From Methylovirgula ligni (GTDB taxonomy: Bacteria > Pseudomonadota > Alphaproteobacteria > Rhizobiales > Beijerinckiaceae): a stretch of DNA of 64,000 bases. The position numbers were made by a program, and so were the translations under genes. The notes under the pieces are model-generated. The model was not told where the DNA came from. It saw only the letters and a list, made by a program, of their open reading frames with translations, and made no database searches. Within the stretch, counting starts at the first letter, position 1. Each line of letters starts with the position of its first letter. Where the stretch lies: assembly GCF_004135935.1 (NCBI RefSeq), contig NZ_CP025086.1, forward strand, positions 3,100,001-3,164,000. The letters are read 5' to 3'. Positions 63,901-64,000 of the stretch are shown here, piece by piece.

Positions 63901-64000
63901 TCAGGCGGCCTCGCGGCTGAGCCGTACGCCATCCGAAAACCCGGCCCCGACCGCCAGCCGGCCGGCGGCGAGCAGACCCGCGAAGGTCACCGCGTTGATG
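63901..64000 (-). CDS. C-terminal end of an unidentified protein, partial
   Basis: The minus strand is open from the right edge to a TGA at 63901-63903 and encodes INAVTFAGLLAAGRLAVGAG plus a short Arg/Ser-rich end. The hydrophobic Ala/Gly/Leu-rich character is protein-like and lies in the direction of the dnaJ-type gene. The start is beyond the window, so no function can be given. Confidence 0.4.
   Translation of the reverse strand, partial: INAVTFAGLLAAGRLAVGAGFSDGVRLSREAA

Overview
The window is GC-rich chromosomal DNA with dense, short-gapped coding. It is typical of an alphaproteobacterium of the order Hyphomicrobiales, perhaps near Beijerinckiaceae or Methylobacteriaceae (inference). 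Pointers are the SOS boxes of the alphaproteobacterial form GAAC-N7-GAAC, an imuA-imuB-dnaE2 mutasome, a RibB with a degenerate second domain, a plant-type glutamate-cysteine ligase, and dispersed palindromes of the 'CATTGCGAG...CTCGCAATG' and 'CCTCATCCTGAGG' types that are common in this order. Most of the window is ordinary core genome.

Layout. 1-9.9 kb: gshA (cut by the left edge), rsmE, ubiA, cysS, a GNAT gene, cimA, and a glycosyltransferase/polysaccharide-deacetylase pair closed by a strong terminator. 10.3-13.3 kb: an orphan TadE/TadE/TadG-like Flp-pilus cassette. 13.5-21.4 kb: uvrA and, 3.3 kb away, ssb, separated by a dctA-type transporter, a lone cyclic-nucleotide-binding domain and a radical SAM/SPASM gene; then a MetX-like hydrolase. 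21.6-30.2 kb: gyrA, coaD, two cyclophilins, queA, tgt, thrB, rnhA. 30.2-35.5 kb: a GT-C membrane glycosyltransferase divergent from a HAD-UbiA fusion, a DprE1-like oxidase and a DprE2-like reductase. 35.5-37.5 kb: a lower-GC stretch of small unknown genes and an XRE-type regulator, ending at tRNA-Gln(CTG). 37.9-42.1 kb: a DUF4396 membrane protein, a His/Gly-repeat secreted protein, and a sodium:solute symporter between two cupins. 42.1-48.7 kb: a repeat hotspot with a frameshifted GIY-YIG gene, then imuA-imuB-dnaE2 behind a LexA box. 48.8-64 kb: cspA, bioA/bioFD, a ClC channel, a metallo-beta-lactamase-fold hydrolase, a DUF1499 protein, a Tat-exported phosphoesterase, an L,D-transpeptidase, a histone-deacetylase-like hydrolase, ribB, a phosphodiester glycosidase, aroC, fabI and a DnaJ-type chaperone.

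Most interesting parts. (1) The 30.2-35.5 kb cassette contains what is needed to make polyprenyl-phospho-D-arabinofuranose, plus a possible transferase. This pathway is best known from mycobacterial arabinan; here the prenyltransferase is fused to a HAD phosphatase that may do the intermediate dephosphorylation. (2) Two different dispersed palindromes lie in frame inside the neighbouring SOS-mutagenesis genes imuB and dnaE2 and are translated. (3) A palindrome of another family contains the stop codon of a decayed GIY-YIG nuclease gene. (4) Tgt appears to lack three of four zinc ligands, and GyrA carries Asn-Leu where E. coli has Asp82-Ser83. All functional statements come from reading the sequence and from family knowledge; no searches were run.
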